This document shows, piece after piece, positions 1-6,688 of a stretch of 18,996 nucleotides of DNA. The DNA lies in contig JBOFIJ010000020.1 of assembly GCA_051650105.1 (NCBI GenBank), positions 1 to 18,996 of the forward strand, given 5' to 3'. The notes under the pieces are model-generated. The model saw only the letters and a program-made list of their open reading frames with translations, ran no database searches and was not told the DNA's origin. The translations under genes and the position numbers were made by a program. This stretch comes from CAMWXW01 sp051650105 (GTDB taxonomy: Bacteria; Desulfobacterota; Desulfovibrionia; Desulfovibrionales; Desulfovibrionaceae). The stretch's first letter is position 1; every line of letters begins with the position of its first letter.

Positions 1-156
1 AAAGCTCTATATATTCTTCAAGATGCTCATTGTTTTATTACACATATCTTTTTAAGAAATTGGTATATATTCGAAAATCACTATTCCAATATGAATAGAC
101 TTTTCCAAGGCCAGTGCAATTTTATATTAGATATGACCACGGGGATACTAGAATAG
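1..156 (+). CDS. Possible 3' end of a gene cut by the left edge (51 codons, unrecognised)
   Basis: The frame starting at base 1 stays open for 51 codons and ends in TAG at 154-156. In DNA this AT-rich a chance run of this length in one frame is uncommon but not rare (roughly 2% by my estimate of stop frequency). The peptide is mixed and globular-looking, with residues such as YILQDAHCF and LFQGQCNFILDMTTG, but I recognise no family. No start is visible, so if real it is the C-terminus of a protein encoded further left. The same frame remains unusually open beyond the stop, which may mean that this is part of a broken gene rather than an intact C-terminus. Confidence 0.35.
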   Translation, partial: KALYILQDAHCFITHIFLRNWYIFENHYSNMNRLFQGQCNFILDMTTGILE

Positions 157-522
157 TATAGTTTTCTTTCCTTTTTTATGGAGCATTTTTGTAAAAATAC
201 AGAGATATAAAGATCACTCCCTATCATATTTATAAAAATAAGTGTTCTTCTTTTGCGTTATTGTAAGCATTATCAATTAGGTGAAATTCTATATCAAGCT
301 ATATGGGGTAAAATGAATACGTTTCTTTTAGAAAATAGTACTATATAAATAACAGAGGGTCTCTTTTGTGGAGGAGCATTTTTCTTATATTCCAATGTTC
401 CTCAAAAGATATTTATTGTGTGACGGTATATTAAGAAAATGAAATTGTTAAAGAAGCAGATAGTAGATGCTTCTTTTGCAAGAAATTGTCTTTATTCTTT
501 AGAGAGGGTGTTAACGTTTTAG
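157..522 (+). pseudogene. Possible decayed coding sequence in the same frame as 1-156
   Basis: Reading on in frame from base 1, stops occur only at 154, 208, 346, 421 and 520, leaving open runs of about 17, 45, 24 and 32 codons after the first stop. At this base composition roughly twice as many stops would be expected. Protein-like stretches include CKHYQLGEILYQAIWGK and KKQIVDASFARNCLYSLER. I see no family match, no start with a ribosome site and no intact ORF on either strand. The region may be a gene degraded by several nonsense mutations, or just low-complexity intergenic DNA that happens to be open. Nothing else (tRNA, repeat, terminator) is apparent between 523 and 771. Confidence 0.25.
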
Positions 523-771
523 AAATATGAACCTTTAATAACGATAAGGATAACGTAGTATAAGGTATTGTTATTGTGCTGTAGAGATGAATATTTTTTA
601 TAGATAATAACAATGTTTATTCAATTGGAGTGTTGTCTTTTATTTTTATAATGTACACTGGTATAACAGCGGGATTTTTATTTAGTAAACCACGTCATAA
701 ATAAAGATAACATACATGGATAACTATCTATGCCTTTTAGTCTGTGGCTGCAAGAAAAGAATAGTAAAAAA

Positions 772-1824
772 TTATGGTGATAGCGAGAATGTAGCATTGC
801 CCCCTTTAATATATCCAAAATAAAAATCTTTTGCTGTGATACTTTTTTTACTTTCTGGTCGGATAGACAATAATTGATAGTGTCCAGGATTACATTGGAC
901 ATAGAGTGCATTGTTGAGAAAGAAAAGTTGTCCTATTGTATGAGTGAGTGCATGCTGTGTGGAGGTAGCAAATGTTCCAATCATAATGCGAAGATGCAGT
1001 GGCTGTGTATTCTCTCTTAGTAAAATAGACGAAGCAGAAGGACTATTACTTGAGGTGACAGCAGCTATTTGGGCGTGAACGTGTTCAACTGCTTTGTTCC
1101 ACTGTATAGAAAGATCGTGTTTAGTAATTTTTTCTGCAAAGGATGCTAAAGAGTTATCTTGTTTTTTGGGATGTAAAACATAATTTTCAATAGAATCAGT
1201 CGTTTTTCTAGTGAAACGAGTATGTGCAATATTTGTTATTTCCCTATCAGAAATTAATTCATATTCAAAGCAAATGTGGTAATATGTAAGAACTTCTAGT
1301 AGTGCTCGTGTTCCATAGTGTGCCATGGATTCCATAAGTGTATATGTAGTATCTGTGTGCTGAATGGGAAAAGAAGACGTTAATAAAATATCCCCAGTAT
1401 CAAGCCCTGCATCCATTTTCATAATAGTAATACCAGATTCTTTCTCATTATTCCAAAGAGCACGTTGAATAGGGGCAGCCCCTCTATATGCTGGTAAAAG
1501 AGATGCATGGACATTAATAGCACCATAGCGTGGTATTGCTAAAATTTCTTCTGGTAAGATAACACCATATGCCACAACAATGATGAGATCAGGAGCAATT
1601 TCTACTATGTGTTTATATACTTCTTGAGAACGAAGTGATTTTGGTTGATAAAGAGGAATAGCATGATGAAGAGCATATTCTTTAACAGGAGAATATTGAT
1701 ATTGTTGACCTCTTCCAGAGGGTTTATCTGGTCTGGTAAATATGGATGTAATAGCGTACTGAGAAGCAATGGATTCAAGGATAGTTTTTGCAATATGGGG
1801 TGTTCCCATAAAGAGTATTCTCAT
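772..1824 (-). CDS. fmt: Methionyl-tRNA formyltransferase
   Basis: Transfers a formyl group from 10-formyl-tetrahydrofolate to initiator Met-tRNA in the cytosol. The N-terminal formyltransferase domain starts MRILFMGTP and contains INVHASLLPAYRGAAPIQ, with the catalytic Asn104 and His106, and LDTGD with Asp142, matching the N-H-D triad of the family. The substrate loop region RPDKPSGRGQ lies near residues 31-40. The C-terminal part (after about 210) is the tRNA-binding barrel. I chose the ATG at 1824, giving 350 residues, because an open frame with 12 further N-terminal residues runs back into def while the family begins at MRILFMGTP; an AAAGG-like site lies about 12 bases upstream. It is the last gene of aspS-def-fmt, four bases after the def stop. 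No good terminator is evident downstream. Confidence 0.96.
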   Translation of the reverse strand: MRILFMGTPHIAKTILESIASQYAITSIFTRPDKPSGRGQQYQYSPVKEYALHHAIPLYQPKSLRSQEVYKHIVEIAPDLIIVVAYGVILPEEILAIPRYGAINVHASLLPAYRGAAPIQRALWNNEKESGITIMKMDAGLDTGDILLTSSFPIQHTDTTYTLMESMAHYGTRALLEVLTYYHICFEYELISDREITNIAHTRFTRKTTDSIENYVLHPKKQDNSLASFAEKITKHDLSIQWNKAVEHVHAQIAAVTSSNSPSASSILLRENTQPLHLRIMIGTFATSTQHALTHTIGQLFFLNNALYVQCNPGHYQLLSIRPESKKSITAKDFYFGYIKGGNATFSLSP

Positions 1825-1828
1825 ATAA

Positions 1829-2356
1829 TTAGAGTTTACCTTTAAAAATTTTTGCATCATACAAAGATCTTTTTAAAAAGCTAATTCTATCAATAAATAA
1901 TTTTCCAATAAGATGATCTAATTCATGTTGTATGCAAACGGCAAGAAGTCCATTTGCTTCAAGGCTATATGGTTCTCCAGAAGTAGTGAATGCTTGTAAA
2001 AGAACATGCTCTGGTCTTGTAACATTTTCTCTATAATGAGGAACACTTAAGCAGCCTTCCTGATACGTAAGGGGGTCACCATTAGTCGTGATAGTTGGAT
2101 TAATGACCACTAGTATTTCTGATTCTTGTTCATCATACTCTTCGTCTTTCTCAATATTTTCAATAATAGATTTCGCAATAACAATGGCTTCTAAAGAAAT
2201 GCCAATTTGTGGAGCCGCAAGTCCAATACCGTTAGAATGAAGCATTGTTTCTATCATATCATCAATAAGAATTTGCAGGGAATCGTCAAAAATGGTAACA
2301 GGGTCTGCTTTCTTAGTGAGTCGTGTATCAGGGTATTGTAAAATTTCTCGCAGCAT
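1829..2356 (-). CDS. def: Peptide deformylase
   Basis: Removes the N-formyl group from nascent proteins, the counterpart of the neighbouring formyltransferase. All three metal-site motifs are present: GIGLAAPQ at residues 43-50, EGCLSVP at 100-106 with the metal ligand Cys102, and HELDH at 144-148 with two His ligands and the catalytic Glu. The length, 175 residues, is normal. An acidic insert at about residues 66-80, rich in Glu and Asp, lies between the first two motifs and is typical in position for a variable loop. The ATG is supported by AAGGTGG just upstream, which lies inside the 3' end of aspS; only one base separates the genes, implying translational coupling. Confidence 0.96.
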   Translation of the reverse strand: MLREILQYPDTRLTKKADPVTIFDDSLQILIDDMIETMLHSNGIGLAAPQIGISLEAIVIAKSIIENIEKDEEYDEQESEILVVINPTITTNGDPLTYQEGCLSVPHYRENVTRPEHVLLQAFTTSGEPYSLEANGLLAVCIQHELDHLIGKLFIDRISFLKRSLYDAKIFKGKL

Positions 2357-2357
2357 A

Positions 2358-4139
2358 TTATTCCACCTTAATATGGAGTTCTTGCAATTGTTCTTTTGTT
2401 ACAGAACTTGGTGCACTGGTCAGTAAACAGGTGGCTTTTTGTGTTTTAGGAAAGGCAATAACATCACGAATGGAATCTGTTCCCGCTAAAAGAGCGACAA
2501 TTCTATCAAAACCAAAGGCAATACCGCCATGAGGGGGTGTTCCATATTCAAGAGCGGAAAGAAAATATCCAAATTGTCTTTGTATTTCTTCAGGCGTAAA
2601 ACCTATAGCGTCGAAAATAGCATTTTGTTGTTCTTTCGTATGGTTTCGAATAGAACCACCACCAATTTCTGTCCCATTTAACACAAGGTCATAAGCTCTG
2701 GCACGTACACTCTTAGACCCGTTGTGCATAGCTGAAGCATCATCTTGGTGTACAGAAGTAAACGGGTGATGGCATGCAACCCACCTAGCATGCTCTTCAT
2801 TGTATTCGAAAAGAGGAAATTCCGTTACCCATAAGAAATTATACGTATTCTCTGGGATCATATTCCTATAGTGAGCAATATGAACTCGCAAAGCTCCAAG
2901 AGCAGCATTAACAATATTTTCTTCATCAATAATAATAAATATTGAATCGCCTTCAGAAGCAACTAATGTATTTTTTAAAAGAGCGATCTCTTTATCAAAA
3001 TATTTCATAATGGGAGATTGCCAACCCTCATTTGTTATTTTGATAAATCCAAGTGCTCTTGCGTTATATACACGAACAAAATCGGTAAATATATCAATTT
3101 CTTTACGTGTAAAAGAAGCTCCATTAGGGACAATAAAAGCTTTAGCACATGGGGCAGAAGCAAATGGGTGAAAGTCTAATTTTTTTGTTATATGGCTTAT
3201 GTCATGTAGATGCATAGCAAAGCGAGTGTCTGGTTTATCAACACCATAGCGTTGCATTGCTTCTTTATAAGAAATACGGGGAAATGGAATGACAACGTCA
3301 TTATTCTTAACTTCTTTCATAATACGAGCTATCATGCGTTCGGCGATATCCTGAATAATATTCTCCGTAGCAAAAGATAATTCAACATCTATTTGAGTGA
3401 ATTCTGGTTGTCTATCGGCACGTAGATCCTCATCTCTAAAACACCGAACAATTTGATAGTATTTATCGAATCCAGACATCATAAGAAATTGTTTAAACTG
3501 TTGGGGTGATTGAGGCAGGGCAAACATTTTTCCAGGATGAACCCGACTTGGAATAAGAAAATCCCTAGCCCCCTCAGGAGTTGCTCGAGTGAGAAAAGGT
3601 GTTTCAATCTCAAGAAAATTTTCATCGTTATAAAAAGAACGCACAACAGCAGCAATGTTATGTCGCAGAATAATATTGCTTGCCATTTTTGGTCTTCGTA
3701 AATCAAGAACACGATTAATTAATCTGGTATCTTCAAGAGCATCAAGCCTATCTTCTATAATAAAGGTAGGTGTCTTTGCTGTATTAAGAATGCGACATTC
3801 TTGCACAAGAATTTCAATATCACCAGTAAGCATCTCAGCATTAGCCATTCCAGAAGGTCTAGCGATAACAGTTCCTTGCACAGCAATGACATATTCAGAT
3901 TTTAGAATACACGCTTTTTTAAAGAGCAAAGCATTCTCTTCAAGAAAGGTAAGTTGAACAAGACCATACCTATCTCGTAAAGTAATAAAAAACATGGAAG
4001 ACATGTCTCGTCTTCTATGCACCCATCCCATAAGGCAAACTTGTGTACCAACATGAGAAGAACGTAGTTCACCACAGGTATGTGTTTTAAACCATGTACC
4101 CATACCTTCAATTGGTGAATCATGGTGTATAGCATCCAT
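2358..4139 (-). CDS. aspS: Aspartyl-tRNA synthetase (bacterial type)
   Basis: Charges tRNA-Asp with aspartate in the cytosol. It has the bacterial layout: N-terminal OB-fold anticodon domain starting THTCGELR (with HRRRD at 41-45), class II core with QSPQQFKQ near 208, motif 2 FRDEDLRADRQPEFTQ near 234, an inserted GAD domain in the middle, and motif 3 GIAFGFDRIVALL near 536. The open frame can be read back to a TTG at 4154, but GAGAGG (4147-4152) lies inside that extension, seven bases before the ATG at 4139, so 593 residues is preferred. The anticodon-domain positions that separate discriminating from non-discriminating enzymes read Met46 and Gly97; the Gly resembles non-discriminating enzymes, which also mischarge tRNA-Asn. 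First gene of the aspS-def-fmt operon. Confidence 0.96.
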   Translation of the reverse strand: MDAIHHDSPIEGMGTWFKTHTCGELRSSHVGTQVCLMGWVHRRRDMSSMFFITLRDRYGLVQLTFLEENALLFKKACILKSEYVIAVQGTVIARPSGMANAEMLTGDIEILVQECRILNTAKTPTFIIEDRLDALEDTRLINRVLDLRRPKMASNIILRHNIAAVVRSFYNDENFLEIETPFLTRATPEGARDFLIPSRVHPGKMFALPQSPQQFKQFLMMSGFDKYYQIVRCFRDEDLRADRQPEFTQIDVELSFATENIIQDIAERMIARIMKEVKNNDVVIPFPRISYKEAMQRYGVDKPDTRFAMHLHDISHITKKLDFHPFASAPCAKAFIVPNGASFTRKEIDIFTDFVRVYNARALGFIKITNEGWQSPIMKYFDKEIALLKNTLVASEGDSIFIIIDEENIVNAALGALRVHIAHYRNMIPENTYNFLWVTEFPLFEYNEEHARWVACHHPFTSVHQDDASAMHNGSKSVRARAYDLVLNGTEIGGGSIRNHTKEQQNAIFDAIGFTPEEIQRQFGYFLSALEYGTPPHGGIAFGFDRIVALLAGTDSIRDVIAFPKTQKATCLLTSAPSSVTKEQLQELHIKVE

Positions 4140-4146
4140 ACAAAAA

Positions 4147-4152
4147 CCTCTC
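4147..4152 (-). promoter_or_regulatory. Ribosome binding site deciding the aspS start
   Basis: GAGAGG on the minus strand, seven bases before the ATG at 4139. It lies inside the longer TTG-initiated reading frame, so the shorter start is favoured. Confidence 0.7.
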
Positions 4153-4260
4153 AAACTATATAAAGCACATCCTACCCTATACTATTTTATAAAAGATTGC
4201 AAATGGAACAGATAAATTGATAGTATCGATAAATAATAAGGGGTACAATATAGTAAAATA

Positions 4261-4563
4261 CTATTTTCCTTCGTTATGTAAGACAAGTACAATAGTTTCT
4301 CGTATGGCGTTAACAAGTTTATCTTCAAGAGTTGTCTGACGACCAATACCAGAAATAGGGTCTAGAAAAAATTGTTCTATGGGAACATTAAGCGCTTTTG
4401 CTATTTTTTCAAGAGTAGCAATTTTAGGCTTGTTTTTTCCTGTTTCTAAGGATCCAATATAACTTGTTGAGGTATTGCACATTTCAGCTAACGTTGCTTG
4501 AGATATAGATCTCATCTTTCTGTATTTCCTCACATTGGTGGATATTGTTTTGATAAAAGCCAT
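4261..4563 (-). CDS. XRE-family helix-turn-helix regulator
   Basis: A 100-residue DNA-binding protein. Residues about 10-66 form a Cro/CI-type helix-turn-helix: the recognition segment runs from SQATLAEMCNTSTSYIGSLE to the conserved GKNKPKIATLEKIAKAL, followed by NVPIEQFF, a common ending of this domain. The C-terminal 30 residues (GIGRQTTLEDKLVNAIRE) look helical and may serve dimerisation. I chose the ATG at 4563 because five G residues (4571-4575, preceded by AAA) end seven bases upstream; longer in-frame starts at 4569 and 4605 are less well placed. It stands alone between aspS and a lipoprotein gene. Dyads in its own promoter region suggest autoregulation. The target genes are unknown; the type is common both in the core genome and in phage remnants. 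Confidence 0.85.
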   Translation of the reverse strand: MAFIKTISTNVRKYRKMRSISQATLAEMCNTSTSYIGSLETGKNKPKIATLEKIAKALNVPIEQFFLDPISGIGRQTTLEDKLVNAIRETIVLVLHNEGK

Positions 4564-4583
4564 AAACATACCCCCTTTCAGAA

Positions 4584-4601
4584 CGATAAACATGGCTATC
4601 G
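4584..4601. promoter_or_regulatory. Dyad upstream of the XRE regulator (candidate operator)
   Basis: The arms CGATA and TATCG form a perfect five-base inverted repeat around an eight-base centre (AACATGGC), between the regulator's promoter and its start codon. The size suits a Cro/CI-like dimer site. Binding is inferred from position only. Confidence 0.35.
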
Positions 4602-4606
4602 TCAAT

Positions 4607-4627
4607 ATAGTATCAATTTTTTACTAT
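4607..4627. promoter_or_regulatory. Second dyad upstream of the XRE regulator (candidate operator)
   Basis: The arms ATAGTA and TACTAT are separated by nine bases and sit just downstream of the predicted transcription start of the regulator. The arms differ from those at 4584-4601, so at most one may be the true operator. AT-rich dyads also arise by chance. Confidence 0.3.
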
Positions 4628-4639
4628 AAAGTCATACTT

Positions 4640-4667
4640 CTTATAGGTATAAAATGTATTAATACAA
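4640..4667 (-). promoter_or_regulatory. Candidate sigma70 promoter of the XRE regulator
   Basis: On the minus strand TTGTAT (-35), 16 bases, then TATAAG (-10). The -35 element overlaps a 12-base palindrome, TGTATTAATACA at 4655-4666. Predicted transcription would begin near 4633, about 70 bases before the start codon. Confidence 0.45.
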
Positions 4668-4753
4668 ATATATTGTACGGAGTGGTGAATTATTGCAGTT
4701 ATTAAGAACAAAAAGTGGTAAATTAGGTTTACATGAAGTGTGGTGAGAAAAAG

Positions 4754-4780
4754 AAAAAGTGATGAAGTATATTACTTTTT
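4754..4780 (-). terminator. Candidate terminator of the small lipoprotein gene
   Basis: On the minus strand a ten-base stem with one C-A mismatch (arms AAAAAGTAAT and ATCACTTTTT) and a seven-base loop is followed by a T-rich run. The stem includes the stop codon of the lipoprotein gene. The stem is AT-rich and therefore weak. Confidence 0.4.
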
Positions 4781-5170
4781 GGAGAGTAATATTTCTGGTC
4801 CTTGTGGCACTGTATAGCAAATAAGAGCATGAGATTCAGCTTTTCCACTATGATTTACATAGAATCGCACACTGCACCGCAAAGAATCTTTTATATTCTT
4901 TGCAATGCGTTCTTGTTTTTCAAAGGGGATAAGAGGGTATCCGTGCAGTGCCGCGGGCTCGATATTGTGCCATTCCATTTCAGAGCTTCCATCAGTATTG
5001 TAATTCATAAAATTTGGCTTTCCCCAAGTATTTAAAATAAGAGATACAGGAATAGCATTACTATTTAAATAATTTCCTTCTAGCAATATAGTGTTTTTTG
5101 AAGTGCATCCGACAACAAAAGCCCCTATAAGGGAGAAAAGTAAGGAAAAAATAAAAATATACGATTTCAT
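4772..5170 (-). CDS. Small lipoprotein of unknown function
   Basis: A 132-residue secreted protein. Residues 1-21 are a lipoprotein signal peptide (MKS, then a hydrophobic stretch, then VVG) with a lipobox ending at Cys22, so the mature protein should be lipid-anchored in the envelope. The mature part has the pattern LILNTWGKP followed by a short turn and MEWHN, which recalls small envelope lipoproteins of the BamE/SmpA kind (a GKP turn followed by a Trp/Tyr strand), but the match is too short for a confident family. Cys97 and Cys116 in the mature part could form a disulphide. It lies 78 bases after the secretion adaptor gene and has its own strong promoter, so it is probably not an obligatory part of that operon. 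Confidence 0.7.
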   Translation of the reverse strand: MKSYIFIFSLLFSLIGAFVVGCTSKNTILLEGNYLNSNAIPVSLILNTWGKPNFMNYNTDGSSEMEWHNIEPAALHGYPLIPFEKQERIAKNIKDSLRCSVRFYVNHSGKAESHALICYTVPQGPEILLSKK

Positions 5171-5202
5171 AGGTGCTTTTCCAAGAAGTAAAATATATAG
5201 CT

Positions 5203-5231
5203 ATTATAGCTAAGTTATCGAATAGTTGCAA
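5203..5231 (-). promoter_or_regulatory. Promoter of the small lipoprotein gene
   Basis: On the minus strand TTGCAA (-35), a 17-base spacer and a perfect TATAAT (-10). The -10 is embedded in TAGCTA-TTA-TAGCTA (5198-5212), which is both a direct and an inverted repeat and could be an operator. Confidence 0.6.
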
Positions 5232-5248
5232 TTGTTTTAAAAAAAGTG

Positions 5249-6670
5249 TTATCTTTCAGATAGAGCATTATCCTTTGCCTTTAAAATAGGCTTTAGCAAA
5301 TAATCTAAAACAGTTTTCTTTCCTGTAAGAATATCGACAGTGGCTGTCATTCCTGGAATAATATTATGTTTTTCGCCATTTCTGCCTTCAATTACATTGC
5401 TATTTGTTCTTAGTGTGACAAGATAGTAAAATTCACCTTGTTTATCCTCCAAGGTATCTGCACTAATTTGTTCAACCACGGCATCTAAACCACCATAAAT
5501 GGAATAGTCAAAAGTAGTCACTTTAACAACGGCTTTTTGTTCAGGATGAATGAAGCCTCTTTCCGTCGGGCTGATTCGAGCTTCAACAAGCAATGTGTCG
5601 TCTAAAGGCACAAGTTCCATAATTGTTTCACCAGGTTTGATAACACCACCCTCTGTACGAATGAGTATTCTTTGTACAGTACTTCGAACTGGAGCACGTA
5701 TTTCTGTCCTAGCAACTCTATCTTCACCTGCAGCAAGAGCCTCTTTGACAGAAGTGAGTTCAACAGATCGTTTATTCAACTCTTCAAGAGCTTGAGTTCT
5801 GATTTCAGATTTTCTGAGTTCAACTCGTTCTTTGGCTTCATTAACGGCAGATCGTACTCGCGGTAAAGAGGATTTCATGCTCTCTAATTCTCCTTGCAAT
5901 TCGACAACCTTTTGTTCAATAGCAAGATAATCGACTTTAGAGTAAATGCCCTGATCCAAAAGAGGTTTAGCTATATTGCGTTGTTCTCTTGCAAGTCTTA
6001 GGCTCTGTGTAATTTGAGATTGTCTACTGAGTATTTCTTTCACTTCTTGTTCTTTTTGTTCTGCTTGACTATTAAGAACAGATATTTCAGAATGATATTT
6101 TTCTTGAGATGTTTTAAATGCTAAATCCTGATGCTGTATAACAGCGGAGGCCTTCTCTTTTAATTCATCGGGATACACAGGAGTAGTGTTGTTTAAGAAC
6201 GCTGTTAACCTTGCAACTGTACCCATGTTTTCATAATATTTAGAAAGATTATCTCTATAAAAACTTTCTGCAGATTGATTGCTAATAAGAACAAGAGGTT
6301 CTCCTTTTTCAACAACCGCACCCGTTTTTACAAGAATCTTTTCAAGAATCCCACCCTCAAGGTTTTGTATCTCTTGAGTTCTTTGAGAAGGAATAATTTG
6401 CGCAATTCCTCGAGTTACTTGGTCTAATACAGCAAAATTTGCCCATATAAGAAAAATAAAGAAAAAGAGAAAACCAGAAGTAGAAAGGACAAAAGCTAAA
6501 GGATGCCCTCTTCTATGAAGAGCTGCATCAACATCGCTCATAAAATCAAGATTTTTCATATCGGGCTTTTTTGAAGCTGGCTTTATCTTTTTGGATTTCC
6601 CCTGTTTTTGTGGAGGAATTTCCACTTTAATGGATGGAAGAATAGAGGATTGTGTGTCTTTATCGCTCAT
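5249..6670 (-). CDS. Type I secretion membrane-fusion (periplasmic adaptor) protein, HlyD/LapC-like
   Basis: Links the inner-membrane ABC exporter to the TolC-like channel. The 473-residue protein has a basic cytosolic N-terminus (about 1-55), one membrane segment at about 58-82, a lipoyl/barrel-sandwich half motif at about 104-128 (LEGGILEKILVKTGAVVEKG), a long coiled-coil hairpin rich in Glu, Gln, Lys and Arg (about 140-320), then the second lipoyl half (RAPVRSTVQRILIRTEGGVIKPGE) and a beta-barrel domain with the family ending IIPGMTATVDILTGKKTVLDYLLKPI. This is the usual HlyD-family order and length. The ATG follows GAGGA with a nine-base spacing and lies 18 bases after the exporter gene, so the two are co-transcribed. 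A short hairpin (TATCT-GAA-AGATA) at its 3' end is followed by a T run and may be a weak terminator. Confidence 0.93.
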   Translation of the reverse strand: MSDKDTQSSILPSIKVEIPPQKQGKSKKIKPASKKPDMKNLDFMSDVDAALHRRGHPLAFVLSTSGFLFFFIFLIWANFAVLDQVTRGIAQIIPSQRTQEIQNLEGGILEKILVKTGAVVEKGEPLVLISNQSAESFYRDNLSKYYENMGTVARLTAFLNNTTPVYPDELKEKASAVIQHQDLAFKTSQEKYHSEISVLNSQAEQKEQEVKEILSRQSQITQSLRLAREQRNIAKPLLDQGIYSKVDYLAIEQKVVELQGELESMKSSLPRVRSAVNEAKERVELRKSEIRTQALEELNKRSVELTSVKEALAAGEDRVARTEIRAPVRSTVQRILIRTEGGVIKPGETIMELVPLDDTLLVEARISPTERGFIHPEQKAVVKVTTFDYSIYGGLDAVVEQISADTLEDKQGEFYYLVTLRTNSNVIEGRNGEKHNIIPGMTATVDILTGKKTVLDYLLKPILKAKDNALSER

Positions 6671-6688
6671 ATGTATATATCCTCATAA

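Noticed and set aside
431..613. A 60-codon minus-strand open frame in the left intergenic region
   Set aside because: No ribosome site, low-complexity Ser/Leu/Lys/Thr composition and no family resemblance; likely chance in AT-rich DNA.
678..911. A 77-codon minus-strand open frame overlapping the 3' end of fmt
   Set aside because: It overlaps the conserved fmt frame in another phase, so it is a shadow of fmt plus downstream DNA.
4724..4771. Search for a CRISPR array, tRNA or insertion-sequence end here and in the other gaps
   Set aside because: No spaced direct repeats, cloverleaf or transposase remnants were seen in any intergenic gap.
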